In this document: piece by piece, positions 22,671 through 33,268 of the stretch
Layout of the letters: the number at the start of each line of letters is the position of its first letter
Position numbering within the stretch: position 1 is the stretch's first letter
Assembly (NCBI GenBank): GCA_027596075.1
Contig: JADGJC010000003.1
Location: forward strand, 310,001-374,000
Direction: 5' to 3'
Length of the DNA: 64,000 nucleotides
From: Rhizophlyctis rosea
Taxonomy: Eukaryota; Chytridiomycota; Chytridiomycetes; Rhizophlyctidales; Rhizophlyctidaceae
Made by a program: the position numbers and the translations under genes
Notes under the pieces: generated by a model
Seen by the model: only the letters and a program-made list of their open reading frames with translations
Databases searched by the model: none
What the model was told of the DNA's origin: nothing

Positions 22671-24908
22671 ATGGCGAACCCGACGATCCGCTTACAACTG
22701 TGCCCACACACCGACAAACAAAGCGGCTCACACCACCCCGGTTTCCCGTTCGTTCCAATCCAAACAGAGCTGCGACCAGGCACTATCGTCCGCATAGGGC
22801 GAAGCCTTGGCAAGCGTTCAGACAAGGAGAAGGCTGGCGACCACCGTCGCCGTCAGAAGGAGATGAGCAACAATGTCAGTGTAGAGGCGGAGACGAGGGA
22901 AGGAGTGGTGGACTTCATCAATTTCGGAAGTACTGTTGTTAGTCGTGAACATGCGGAGTTGCGGGTGGATATGGATGGTCAGGTAGTGCAAGAAGTGGTC
23001 ACCAGTTTGTCGATCCACTTCCATCTTTGCAGTTTTTGACAAAACAACGCTCAGGTATTCATTACGGATATGGGCAGTTCAGGCGGTACATTGCTCAACG
23101 GGTTGCGGCTTTCTTCGAGCGAGAAGGAGAGCAAGCGTCATCTCCTGACGAATGGAGACGTCTTACAATTTGGTGTTGATTATCGGGGAGGAGAGGAAGG
23201 TAAATACGGGTTTTGACCATGGATTGACCCCAAGATGATGAACCTGTCTTGATGGCTGTATACTTCGCTGATCGGCAGAACGATATAAGCGTGTTGTCGC
23301 AAGAGTGACATTACATCGCGTGCAAACTCTCAATGTCAACGCTCAATGGTAAGTTGATCGGATGCTGCTACTGGGAAGGGTCACATCTTGCGATAAATGT
23401 AGTGTTCCAAGCAGCTTCAACTCAACTCAATCCGTTTTGAATGACTCCATTGTTGACTTCAGTGCTCTGACATTGTTGCTTCCCATACCAGCAGGAACAT
23501 TCTCATCCCCGACATCCTGATCGTCGTTTTCGCCCATCACGCTGTATCCATCTCCGATTTACTGACTTTCGAACGAGTCTGCAAACAATGGTGCGCCATC
23601 ATCCGCACCAACCAAATTCAGATCTGGAAGTCGAAGCTCGTCCAGGCATACCCAGCAGGCTGCTGCCCGGTCTTATATGGCCAAGAGAACTGGTATGTGA
23701 GCAATGCGATCTACATGAATGCGAGTACAATAGCTGATGTGGGATCTGCTTTGATGTAAAACAGGCGAGATGTTGCGACTCTCTGGTGGGCTTGGAACAG
23801 GCCTTGGAAATCGCAGCTCGTCGGGCCTCCGCAGGCCAAATCAGTTACCAGTGTTGTCGAAGAAGTTCCCTCAACGAAGACTCTCGAACGGCGAAGTGAC
23901 GAATTCGTACAAGATTTGATCGACTATCAATACTGCAGCAGCGGTATGGGCAGTCAGCCTCAGGGCGGACGACCGGACGGCTTAGTGATCATGAAGCATC
24001 CTCACCTCAACAATCACTTGAACGTTTTCCACACTCCCACTCCTGACATTCACTGGCACAAGAAAGCAATAGACGTGCTATTTGCGCCCACAAACGCCGT
24101 TGCTCGCGGCACAGATCGCAACATCAGGCCTGGCGCGTACAGAAGGACAAAGTTTGTGATGCGGTTGCCTTACGGTGCTAAGAATATCATCGGGGAGGAT
24201 TCGGAGAAGGATGGTGTTGTTATTCAACTTCCAGCGTCAACGGAGATCCAAGCAATATGTGGAAACAACCTGATGTACCGCACGGATCAGAGAGATGTCA
24301 AACTCCTTTCGCTGAACGACACATTTCCTTCCTTGACTGTTCCCCCATTGACTGCCATGAACGAAACCTTGCGGGCCTCTTTTTTCCCTACCAATGGATC
24401 TGATGGCTATCTTGCAGTCTTCCGGTTGAGCGACAATTCTGAGATCGCCAGGTACCAACCTCTGCGCGTTCTCGGCATCAGCATGACGAGATTCAATGTA
24501 ATTGTGCAAGTGTCCAACGAATGGTGTCTGATCTTTGATATGCATCTGAACAAGCTCACGACGTTCCCCACCCAATGGCGAGAGAAATGGTGGAAGCAAT
24601 GTACTCATTCGATCAGATGGAGAATATCTGAATGGCATCCTGGAGCTGAAGACAGTTGTGGGGATTGGATGACGTTCTTTCATTGTGATTCTCCAATGGC
24701 TGATGATATGGTGGTGTTTGATCCGAAGACGCGGAAGTATCGGCGGTATGTGAGGGAGGAACGTAGCCCGGAGATTGAAGTGCTTGAAGGGAGGTATTGC
24801 CGTTGGTGGTGGGGGTATTGGGTTGTTACGATGGAGTATCCCACTGATAAGGAGGGGAGGAGGACGGGTGCGGGTGGTCAGACGAAGGTTTATTGGCGTT
24901 GTTTGTAG
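22671..24908 (+). CDS. FHA-F-box-like fusion protein, copy B
   Basis: Exons 22671-22982, 23055-23199, 23279-23348, 23495-23692 and 23765-24908 give 622 aa. FHA motifs: GTIVRIGR, TVVSREHAEL (canonical SRxH), FITDMGSSGGTLLNGLRL, GDVLQFGVDYRG, then ERYKRVVARVTL, matching the end of Dma-type FHA domains. Exon 3 ends in TG and exon 4 begins G AAC ATT, giving Trp-Asn-Ile-Leu-Ile-Pro-Asp. This F-box exon has no ATG near its start, so fusion to the FHA exons is the only good way to begin it. Exons 2, 3 and the F-box part have exactly the lengths of copy A (145, 70, and 198+1144 = 1342 nt). The only difference is an extra intron in ENW|RDVATLWWAW. The end signature is VTMEYPTDKEGRRTGAGGQT. The function is inferred as for copy A. 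Confidence 0.8.
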
Positions 24909-25293
24909 CGAGATGGGTGGGATGGGAGCAGGTGTGGATTGTGTGGAAGATTTTGCACATAGCAGTTAAATGCGGAGCAGATAGTTTGCGAAGGCTTTTA
25001 GCTTAGCAGTCATATGTAGATAGTTTAGCTTTTTGGAAAAGAGCAAGTGCAGCGCCATCCAGCAATATGTGTCCAATTGCGAGTGCTTCGATCCTTTGAA
25101 GTGATAAGACCCATTTTGGAGATCCGTCTTGAGTTTGCCACCATGGTTCATCTTTCCAAATTTGTGCGGTACATTGCTTAAGTTAAGCAAAATCAGCAAT
25201 GTGAAATTGGCTCGTGATGTGTATTGCACAGCCAAACGGGAAACGTATGAGAAATCGCTTGATGACGTTCACAGAACAATATAGCATCCTATA

Positions 25294-26538
25294 TTACCCA
25301 GCACTTATCCTGAACTCATTCATAATCGCCCGCTTCACAGCGGCTCTAGGATATACCACATCCACCTTCCTCCCTTCATCTTCACTCTTCCCGCCGATGG
25401 TCGTAGCTTCGTCCATCTTGATCAACTCGTCAAGCATTCCTTCCATTTCCTCGTCCCGGTACACTCCCGTCTGCCGCATAACATCAATGAACAACCGGCG
25501 TATTTCCCGTGTCGTCTCGCGAGGATCAAGTCGCACCGGCAAGGCATTTTCCTTGTTCATCTCCACCTCCGGCACTTTTCCCCTCGACAAATACTCCCAC
25601 CCCTCCACCACCCCTCTCCTCCCCCAAACCTGCGCATCCCCCTCCAACCTCTCATCCCCCAACTCCACAACCCGTGGCACAAACCTCCCGCGTCTCGCCA
25701 ACCTAGCCACATCAACTAAATGCCGACATGTTGAACTTCGTTTCAACGTCTCCCATGTCTGCGCATCGAGGGTCCGTCGCCATATGTGAATCTGATTTAT
25801 ACAATGTTCGGCAGTGATGAGAGCTTGTGGTGTCGCCATATCGCTTATGTGGTAGAGTCGGGAAGCGGGAGCGTAGCGGGCCCAGACGGTTGACCAGATT
25901 TGGTGGAGGAGGAGGATGAGGCGGTATTGGATGAAGGTTTTTTGGGTTGTTATGGGGATTTTTGGGCGGGTTGGTGGTGGTGATGATGATGGGTTGTTGG
26001 TTTCTTCTTTTTCTACTAGCTGTAAACTATGTCGTAATCTCTCGACCAACTCTATAGCTTCATCCATCCGTCTAGACAGAACCGTATTATACTTCACATA
26101 CCTAGGAGGAATACTCGCAACCAAATGCACCAGAGCCTCAATCCCAATTTCAATCTCACTCTTCACCTTCTCCTCCACTTTCGACTTCACAACCTTCTCT
26201 CTTGCCACCTCCCTCCTCCCACTATCCTCATTCTCTAAACTACCCTCACTACGCTGACTAGTCTGCGTACTCTTCTGCCTAACATCTACTCTATTATCTA
26301 ACCTAACGTCGTCCTCGCCTTCTACCCATGGCAAGGGGTTAGCTACTACTAGCTCGTATACGCCGGAATCTATGAGTGTGTCTAGGGATTCTGTGGTGTA
26401 GATTTTGGGGGATTGGAGGTTGTGGAGGGAGGGGTTTGAGCGCGGGGGGATGCGGAGGGTTGTGAGGATTTGGCGGAGGGTTGTGGTTGAGTGGAGGGGG
26501 CCGTAGGTTTGGTTGTTGTGGAGGATTTTTATGTACAT
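25294..26538 (-). CDS. Hypothetical protein, single exon
   Basis: An uninterrupted frame of 414 aa from the ATG at 26538 (MYIKILHNNQTYGPL). I do not recognise the family. The first about 70 residues look like a small alpha/beta domain ending in a SGVYELV strand, perhaps ubiquitin-like; this is a guess from pattern only. A charged Glu/Lys/Arg linker follows (residues about 80-140). The C-terminal 270 residues are helical, with conserved-looking IPPRYVKYNTVLSRRMDEA, FIQYRLILLLHQIWSTVWA and a Glu/Arg-rich end. The frame stays open upstream of the ATG only with GTG. C-to-G codon drift towards the 3' end matches neighbouring real exons, supporting translation. Confidence 0.65.
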   Translation of the reverse strand: MYIKILHNNQTYGPLHSTTTLRQILTTLRIPPRSNPSLHNLQSPKIYTTESLDTLIDSGVYELVVANPLPWVEGEDDVRLDNRVDVRQKSTQTSQRSEGSLENEDSGRREVAREKVVKSKVEEKVKSEIEIGIEALVHLVASIPPRYVKYNTVLSRRMDEAIELVERLRHSLQLVEKEETNNPSSSPPPTRPKIPITTQKTFIQYRLILLLHQIWSTVWARYAPASRLYHISDMATPQALITAEHCINQIHIWRRTLDAQTWETLKRSSTCRHLVDVARLARRGRFVPRVVELGDERLEGDAQVWGRRGVVEGWEYLSRGKVPEVEMNKENALPVRLDPRETTREIRRLFIDVMRQTGVYRDEEMEGMLDELIKMDEATTIGGKSEDEGRKVDVVYPRAAVKRAIMNEFRISAG

Positions 26539-27371
26539 TGAGGGGGGTGGGGATTGGAGCTTTGGATGTGTAAGAGATACTGCTTCATGATTCTTCTCGG
26601 GGGTAAGGAGTGGAAAATGAAATGGAGGGCTGGGCGGTGCATTCAAGTTTGTCACTTGTTCAGAGCGAATGTCCGGAGAGGGCCACGATCTAGGACCCTG
26701 ATGGCCGCCACGCTTATGTCAACTTTTCACTTCCACCGAATGTATGAAGGTTATCATCTGTCCTGGGACTCATTGATTCCTCTGTGTGAATGGAGAATTT
26801 CAGTTGCGAAATTATGATGAAAGAAGCATGGAATGGTTCTTCTTGATGATTGTTCCGACTGAAAGTAGACCATTTTTTGGAAGTGTCGACCTGCAACACG
26901 TGTCGGCAACAGATTCATTCCCCCGTCACTATCTGAAACATGATGCAGTTATTTCACTTTGTATCGTTTTGGGTTGGCGCCTCCTGAGTCTCATGACACA
27001 ACGCGACCGCTGGTATCCAACGCATGCAAGAATGTTGACTGAACTTTGCCTCCCCATCATATTCAATAAGGGAGACACAATGCAACTCGACGGTATCCAC
27101 CAAGTACCCACAGCATGAGTAATGCACCTGCGTGCCCATACCGACCAGCTCACTGCAAAACATTACCTCGCGTACCTTCGCCACCCCATAGTTGCAACTC
27201 GCATAAATTCCCCATCCTCCAAACTGACTTTCCTTCCCCTCTGCTTCACTTGCCATCAATATTCGAACGTAGTTCTGACGTTCTTCCCGTACCCTCCAAA
27301 CTATCGACAAACCTTTCGAAACGCAAAAAACACTCAAACAATCTCACTTACACCGCCCCAGCCGCGGAACA
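26539..27371. other. Intergenic, no gene seen
   Basis: Divergent promoter space between the hypothetical genes at 25294 (-) and 27372 (+). Several ORFs of 60-130 aa overlap on both strands, but none has family motifs or splice-supported continuity. Confidence 0.5.
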
Positions 27372-27957
27372 ATGCCGACGCACGAGATTACTGATGTCGC
27401 GGAGCACTTGAAGGGCGGACAGGTCGGAAGGAATACGGGGAAGGCTTTGGGTGAGTTTTTGTGCTGTTCTTGATTGATGGGGGAGGTTTACGATAATGGT
27501 GTGGAGTTTTTCCAATGTTTGGAAAGTGACTGTGGACCATGTACATGGGGAATAACTGAATGACCATAACCGCTGGAACCGCTACCTGCGCTTCTTTCCA
27601 CTACCACTCATCACCGCTCAATTCAACTTCCCCAACCCCCACCTCTCTCCCCCACCCAACACAGAACGAGCCCGCCACCTCGCAACCCAAATCGAAAAAG
27701 ACGACGCCCTCCAAAACGCGTCCTACACCCAAATCGGCAACTTCCTCACCATCCGCCATTCGCCCGAGAAGAAGAAGAAGCCCCGCCGCCACGTCGAGAC
27801 GCCCGAGGAGGAGGAGGAGCGGTATGCGAGGATGGGGGTTCGGAAGGCGACGGTTGTGGCTTGTGAGAGGGCTAGGAGGTTGATGGAGGAGATCGAGGGG
27901 AGGGAGAGGAAGAAGGGGTTGGGGACGAAGGTTGGTGGGGTTTTGGTTGGGAGGTGA
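27372..27957 (+). CDS. Small hypothetical basic protein
   Basis: Exon 1 (27372-27450) starts MPTHEITDVAEHLKGGQVGRN. Exon 2 (27665-27957) continues in frame (AL|ERARHLATQIEKDDALQN). The total is about 123 aa. It is highly charged, with a KKKK/PRRH patch and helical Glu/Arg-rich segments (EEEEERYARMGV, ERARRLMEEIEGRERKK), so probably a small coiled-coil or nucleic-acid-associated protein. Family not recognised. The exon shows the C-rich-to-G-rich drift typical of coding exons here. The 214-bp intron is long for this window and could hide another small exon. Confidence 0.55.
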
Positions 27958-28271
27958 TGGGGTGGGGAGGAGGGGATGATGGAGCTTCGTGTGGAGTGTT
28001 TTTGATGTTTTGCGTTAATATGTATCGTATCAAAATTGTGTAAATTGTATGCTGCTTTTCCGTTGCAGTCGTATCGTGCGAAATGTCGTGTCGTGCGACG
28101 GATTGTGATGTGTTTGATATCATTGTGACTAAACGGCACCTTACCAGTGCGGCGTGTGAAGGCAACTGGGCGAACCGCCATCTCTCATGCCATGCAGCCG
28201 GGTACGCAGTGGTAATGGTAACGTAGGGTGTCTCTGGAATGTAAGAACCTTCACGAAATTCAAGAACATCT

Positions 28272-29440
28272 TCACACCATCATTCCATGATGTCTGCAAA
28301 CGATGAAGATTTCAATCGAAAACGAAACAGAAGTCATGAACCCCACAATCCGCCTCCCCACATTCCTCCTCCTCCCCCACTGCACCAAAACCGTCATTGA
28401 AGCCTCCTTATGTGGAAACCAAACACCCAAAGACTTTCTCTCCAACCCTTTCTCAACCACAAGCCCTAAAGCAACTACCCGCGCAAGCATAGACCCCTCC
28501 TCTTCCTCGTCCCATCTATAGTCGAAACAATTGACCACCACGTTGTTCACCCATTCTTTGATGGAAGGCGGGAGGAGAGACGCGATGGAGAAGAGTGTCT
28601 TGTGGGGTGTTTGGCAGGTGGGTAGGTAGAGTTTTGAGAGGGGGTCTTGGACTATGGAGGATGTGGAGGTGAGCAGAGGTTCGCTGTAGTAAGGACGTTG
28701 AGAGTGACTGGTGTTGATGAAGTATTTGGGGTTTTCGGCTTTATTGAATTCCTCGCCTTCATCGGATTCGTCGTCTTCATCGGGTTCTTCATTCTCACTA
28801 GACTCTTTGTCGAAATTGACAGTGCGCTCATCTCCTGCGTTGACTGTTTGGGCTTTCTGGACTCTTTCGAGGAGGGCTTGTAGTCCGTTGGTGGCGTCCC
28901 AGTCTTTGTCCATAGTGCCAACCTTTTCAATATCGTCTTTGTCGACCGCCCATATTTGTGGTTGGAAGTGGAAGGCTTGTGTTGCTTGGGCAAAGTCGAA
29001 TGTGGCGGCCTGCGAATCTGGATCTTGGGAGGATGTCGTTTGAGATGGAGATAGGTCGGAGCTGGGGCCAGGTACGTTTGCAGGACAATCTAGGATGAAC
29101 GGGAAGACGGGGCTTTCAGCGGCTCCACCACATTCTATGGAGTAGAGGACTTGGTTTTATTGAAGGAGGAGGAGGTAGGAAAGGTCCCAATATAATGTGT
29201 AGGAATGATCAGGGTTGGAGGACGCTGATGCAGTTGTGCTGGGTGAGGATAAATATCCGTATTGTGAAGGGCAGAAATGGACTTTTGGAACAGTCCATCT
29301 ATAAATGAGGACGTTCTTAGTTCACTGAATGGCCAAATGTATTCGTGACCATGATCACGCAGACTTACGGATTATATTTGATATGGTCAGGAACATTCCA
29401 GTTTCGTCGCAAACTCCAGCATGAGAACCGTTCTTTGAAA
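28272..29440 (-). pseudogene. Hypothetical gene, probably disrupted
   Basis: A coherent minus-strand reading begins near 29440 (SLRRNWNVPDHIKYN). It crosses an intron with a perfect gtaagt donor into WTVPKVHFCPSQYGYLSS and YTLYWDLSYLLLLQ, and then meets an in-frame TAA at 29157-29159. It resumes directly in the same frame (NQVLYSIECGGAAESPVF) and stays open to the stop at 28272. It passes an acidic run (EDDESDEGEE) and a region ending ARVVALGLVVEK. An ORF from the ATG at 28913 alone would be 213 aa. The stop codon and a compositionally foreign segment immediately upstream (29450-29990) suggest a broken gene. Alternatives are an unseen small intron over the TAA or a sequencing error. Family not recognised. 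Confidence 0.4.
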
Positions 29441-29449
29441 AAGGGTTGG

Positions 29450-29990
29450 GGACGCCTAGGAGCCTGAACAGGCGGGCCCTTGGCCTGAGGGAGCGGGATG
29501 ACCCCGACTGAATGGGTGAGGCCTTATGCCGAGGGGTTTACCCCTACCACAATTTTTAGTATTCCTGTTGTCTCCTCTAATGATTCTAAAGACCTGATCT
29601 GGTTGTGCATCCCAAATTCCGTAATAATTGCTAACTGTGAGATTATAAAACCCGTAATCATCCACGCCGCTGATGTCTCTTCCGGGGTTAGGCGAAATCA
29701 AAATGGGCTTGCAGCAGGTGATCTGATCACTGATAAGTGTATTCAAGTTAAGCTTTCACGAAGGCAACATGGAGTGATTTATGGTGGTGAATGATAGCAG
29801 AATGATGTTGAGGGGTATATTGTGATAGAAATAAGCTTATATACAGATGATAGACTATTCACATTATACGCGCTATATCTGCGCGATGAAGACAAGGCAA
29901 TGGTGGGCTGGTTAAATTTGATTCCTGCAAATCGGTTTACAAGTCAGCACCGTGCGGCAGCATTTGCATTGAATGACAATACTCGAAGAC
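29450..29990. other. AT-rich segment with GC-rich border, possible insertion remnant
   Basis: 29456-29560 is GC-rich and unlike its flanks (GGGCCCTTGGCC palindrome near 29476). It is followed by about 400 bp that is much more AT-rich than neighbouring DNA. A minus ORF (29746-29456, YGFYNLTVSNYYGIWDAQPD) is present but not recognised. The segment lies exactly between two gene fragments on the same strand. No terminal repeats could be identified by eye. Confidence 0.3.
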
Positions 29991-29995
29991 ATACC

Positions 29996-30250
29996 TTAAG
30001 GGTGACCAGCACTCTCCAATGCGTAACCTTCATTCCTCAACCATTCTGCTACGTCGACGGCTGTCCAGTCCTTGGTCTCCTTGCCGCGGTACGCTAATGA
30101 TCCCGATGCTGCAAATGGACGAGGGGAGTCGACGCGGACGATGGGGGAGCGGGGTGCGGATGCCGAGGCGGAAGGTGAGGACATGCGGAGGGCCCAGTCA
30201 AGACGGACGGCGCGGGCGGGGATGGTGGATTGGATCAATGGGATGGGCAT
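29996..30250 (-). CDS. SAM-like domain N-terminal fragment
   Basis: The ATG at 30250 starts an 84-aa frame. It has a basic/Ser-Pro leader (MPIPLIQSTIPARAVRLDW) and then KDWTAVDVAEWLRNEGYALE, which looks like the first two helices of a sterile alpha motif domain (W-x2-DVAEWL). The frame ends at TAA immediately before a good donor (AAG|gtatgt), so the rest of the SAM domain is missing or lies in another frame. It may be the 5' part of the disrupted gene on the same strand at 28272-29440. Low certainty. Confidence 0.35.
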   Translation of the reverse strand: MPIPLIQSTIPARAVRLDWALRMSSPSASASAPRSPIVRVDSPRPFAASGSLAYRGKETKDWTAVDVAEWLRNEGYALESAGHP

Positions 30251-31971
30251 TTTTGGTGATTGTTGATGAGGGCAGAGGATGTGGGATTGAATTTGAATTT
30301 GGTGGATGCGGGATGCAGTTGGTGAACGCTTGTTGGTGTTGTTGTGTTGTTGTGTTTGATGCTGAGAAGGGGAGCAGCACCACCACCCCTTCTATTTATA
30401 CGATTCTTTCTTGGCATGGTTGTTGTGGGAATGTTGGATGCAGCGGCCTTCGCCTCTTTGCTGCGCTTGCGTAAGTCACACCCAAACGCAACACAATCTT
30501 CCCATGTTCCCACGCATCCCTCCGCGATGACGGGAGGCACAGTTTCATTTGCACTCACAACATAGATCATCAACACCCAAAAGAGCACTGATGAAAAATC
30601 TGCAAGGAGAAAGGGCCTGGTGACGCATCACCTGTTGAGTGAAATCTGTTGGCCGCTAATTGCAATGCGTACTGCGCCATTTCCTCATCACAACAATCGG
30701 AGACAACGATAATACGTAAGCTTCTTGACAATGTTGACATTATCCATATCCACTTGCATAGCCACGTTTCCCTTCCCAAAACAATCTGTTGATTGTCCAT
30801 CTTCCTGTCAGGCCCAAACTTCCAATCATGATGAAAAATTCCAGGCACATGACTCAATCGTCCCAAAGCAAGGTGTGAAAGTTCAATGAAAAACAGTCTG
30901 GGCCATGGCGGTGCAATAATGAATTGTCACACCATATGGCCGCAAATGGCAGGTTTGGATGTCAAGTGTCTCGTCATTGACATGGCTTGGATGGCGGCGG
31001 TGAAACAGTGGCGGCGCGTGACAGGAAAACGTGAGCAATGACCAGACGGAGATATATGTGAGTCAGTATCAGTCATTGACCGCGCCCAACCTCTCGACCT
31101 CCGAGCTTTGCCACCACCAAAGCCCATGGACGCATCCAGGGTCTGTTCGCGTGATGGAGACATTTGGGGGTCATCATGGTGAAGGGTCCCTCACATGATG
31201 CGGATGAGACAAATCCTGCACGAAATTTCAATGCCATGCGTGAGTTTGGCGTGCTGTCCCAATGTTATCGTCGCAATTTGTCCGACAGATTCATTATCCC
31301 TCTCCCTTTGGCCCTGATTGCAAGCTGCATCCTGGAGACATGAATGCTCAAAAGGAAAAATATTTTCAGTGCGGAGAAAGAGAGACTGCAGTAGCAGCTG
31401 CCGACAAGCGACGAAGGGCGGTATGGTAAAGTCGGAAGCTACTTTCCCGCCATATCATTATGGGTGTGGGGGAGGATTGCGGGTGGCGGACATGCCCTGC
31501 AATAAGAGGGCAAGAAAGTGGGTAACATGAGACAAACTATTACATCTGATACCGTTATCCAAGCTGTCAGTAGTAACAATGAGTATGTTGTGGGATGCGA
31601 TTACAAAGCCGTATGGCTGGTGTTTACACACTGAAGGGTGAGGGTTGGGTGAATGCGATCGGCCAACAGGGCATTGGGAGCATGGGGCCGCAACAGATTG
31701 CCATGCCCAGACTGCATGACACCGGAAGTTGTATCAACAATGTTATTCCGCATCCAGAAGTAATAAAAAGATCCCACTTTCCAAGATCATCCTCCTTCTA
31801 CAGTTTATTCTCACGCAAATTCATTAAGACGCTTCAAAGCGCACAACCAAACATAACAACCAATTACACCCTGACAAAAATCCAACCGTGTGGGGCAGAT
31901 ACCGACTTCTCCTACTAACACAACTCGCCCGCCACCAACTCGCACAAACAAAACACCACCCTCAATCAAAC
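30251..31971. other. Long intergenic region, no gene seen
   Basis: 1.7 kb with only short, unsupported ORFs on both strands. No repeats or RNA genes noticed. The last about 100 bp is a C/A-rich leader ahead of the small membrane-protein gene. Confidence 0.55.
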
Positions 31972-32458
31972 ATGCCCGGTCCTGCCGCAGCACCACTCCT
32001 CCTCGGCGCAGCAACCCTTGGCGGAGCGTACTACTTCCTAGGCGGCAACAACCGCCGTCGCAGCAGCGCATCCTCCGTCTCTTCCGACACTAGCAGCGAC
32101 TTGAAGACTTACAGCGTCAACTACCAGCCTAACGAAAAGGACGTCCAGAAAGCCTTCCCGGAGACTCATCCGCAGTACGGGAAGGACATGAGGTGGGCAC
32201 AGGATGCTGCCAAGCCTGGGGCGTGGAGATGGGTGTGAATGGTGGGGTGCTATCTGATTATGTGAGTGAGAGGCTTACCAAGACATGTGGGGATTGTTGC
32301 CACTTTGCGGAATAATATCTAATCAACGTGCTGCTGCCTTTCATATATCCTCTAGTCACGACCCATACGAGGGTAATTTCGCTCACGACCGTCATCGTCG
32401 CATCTTCAAGTTGTCGCCGCCGGAATTGACGGATGATATTCTTTATGGAAGTTTGTAA
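31972..32458 (+). CDS. Small single-pass membrane protein
   Basis: Exon 1 (31972-32192) and exon 2 (32356-32458) join in frame at KDM|RSHDPYEGNF, using AG|gtgggc and ctctag. The product is 107 aa. An N-terminal hydrophobic helix (APLLLGAATLGGAYYFLGG) is followed by NRRRSSASS, a positive-outside-type flank and Ser-rich linker. A soluble tail then contains YQPNEKDVQKAFPETHPQYG and ends ELTDDILYGSL. The short N-terminal helix with a basic flank resembles mitochondrial inner-membrane or tail-in small proteins, but no family is recognised. If the exon-1 donor is not used, a 26-aa-shorter isoform ending GAWRWV-stop results. Confidence 0.6.
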
Positions 32459-32761
32459 ATATTGCTATTGCTTGCTCTGCTTGCGTTAGGCCTTTAGTGT
32501 AGTTTGTTTGTCAGCTGTGCGTATTCATTATCATTGCGGGTCAATTGATTCTCGTTTGGGCTGTTCATGAAACTATGTGCTGCTGGTTATGTTGTTGAGG
32601 GATTTGCGTTATGACCGCGCCATATGTCCATTTATAATGAACGATTACAGTTTTGATCCTTCCACACTCGAGATGTAGCTCGGAAAGCAAGAGGCACGCA
32701 TTCGTGAACTTTGTGACAACAGACTTGCTTAATTTGCGATAAATAGTTTGAACGCTTCTTA

Positions 32762-33268
32762 CTACGTTACATCCTTCGCATCCCCAGTCTTCCCACCGCC
32801 TCCTCCTAAACACGCTAACATCTCCCGAAACAACCTCACAGACGCTTCCTCCATTACACATCTAGGTCCGACCATCGGACATCCAACATTTACTTCACAC
32901 CAAACCTCTTTCACCCCTTTTCCTGCATCTCCTTGGCCCCACCAAACTTCAACTCCATCAACCCTCCATCCACTTCTCACGAGCGCCTGTCTAACAGATT
33001 CCTCGACCGCCCTCTCCTCCTCATTGAGCATGTGGAAGTTGTTCAACGGTGGCGGGAGTGAGAACCGGATTGGGGCAAAGGTGCAGGTAGCTGAGTCTTG
33101 TAAGGTGAGGGAGGTAGGGAGTGTTTTGCGTAGATGGATGAGGATGCTAACATGAATATGGAGGAGGGTATGTACACGAGATGCGGATACTGCTTGGGGA
33201 GTTGGGGCGCGTGGAATGAAGGATGGAGGGCTGGCGAGTTGGCGTTTTGCTTCTGCAGCAGATGCCAT
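32762..33268 (-). CDS. Hypothetical protein, single exon
   Basis: The ATG at 33268 opens 168 aa (MASAAEAKRQLASPPSFIPRA). Alternating helix and strand character is seen (VHTLLHIHVSILIHLRKTLPTSL, then FHMLNEEERAVEESVRQALV and VEVWWGQG). It ends in a Gly-rich tail. I do not recognise it. The C-rich 5' and G-rich 3' codon pattern agrees with other exons. A minus-strand exon further downstream cannot be excluded. Confidence 0.45.
   Translation of the reverse strand: MASAAEAKRQLASPPSFIPRAPTPQAVSASRVHTLLHIHVSILIHLRKTLPTSLTLQDSATCTFAPIRFSLPPPLNNFHMLNEEERAVEESVRQALVRSGWRVDGVEVWWGQGDAGKGVKEVWCEVNVGCPMVGPRCVMEEASVRLFREMLACLGGGGGKTGDAKDVT

Larger units (their letters stand above)
19733..24908 (+). repeat. 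Tandem gene duplication (FHA-F-box unit x2)
   Basis: Units of about 2.4-2.5 kb (19,733-22,143 and 22,434-24,908) in direct orientation. Similarity includes non-coding DNA: TGCTGCGCGAATTTG lies upstream of both, and CAGCTCGCACAAT/CAACTCGCACAAT lies near both start codons. The two copies have diverged considerably at protein level, so the duplication is not recent. Confidence 0.8.

Noticed and set aside
29157..29159. Possible reassigned stop codons (TAA at 29157, TAG near 18811, TAA near 30015 could all read as Gln)
   Set aside because: Well-supported genes in the window end with TAA, TAG and TGA at the expected protein ends, so a changed genetic code is unlikely; the cases fit pseudogenes or wrong exon models.
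28272..29440. NUDCD1-like identity for the disrupted gene
   Set aside because: A loose resemblance in spacing was considered, but key NUDCD1 motifs could not be found.
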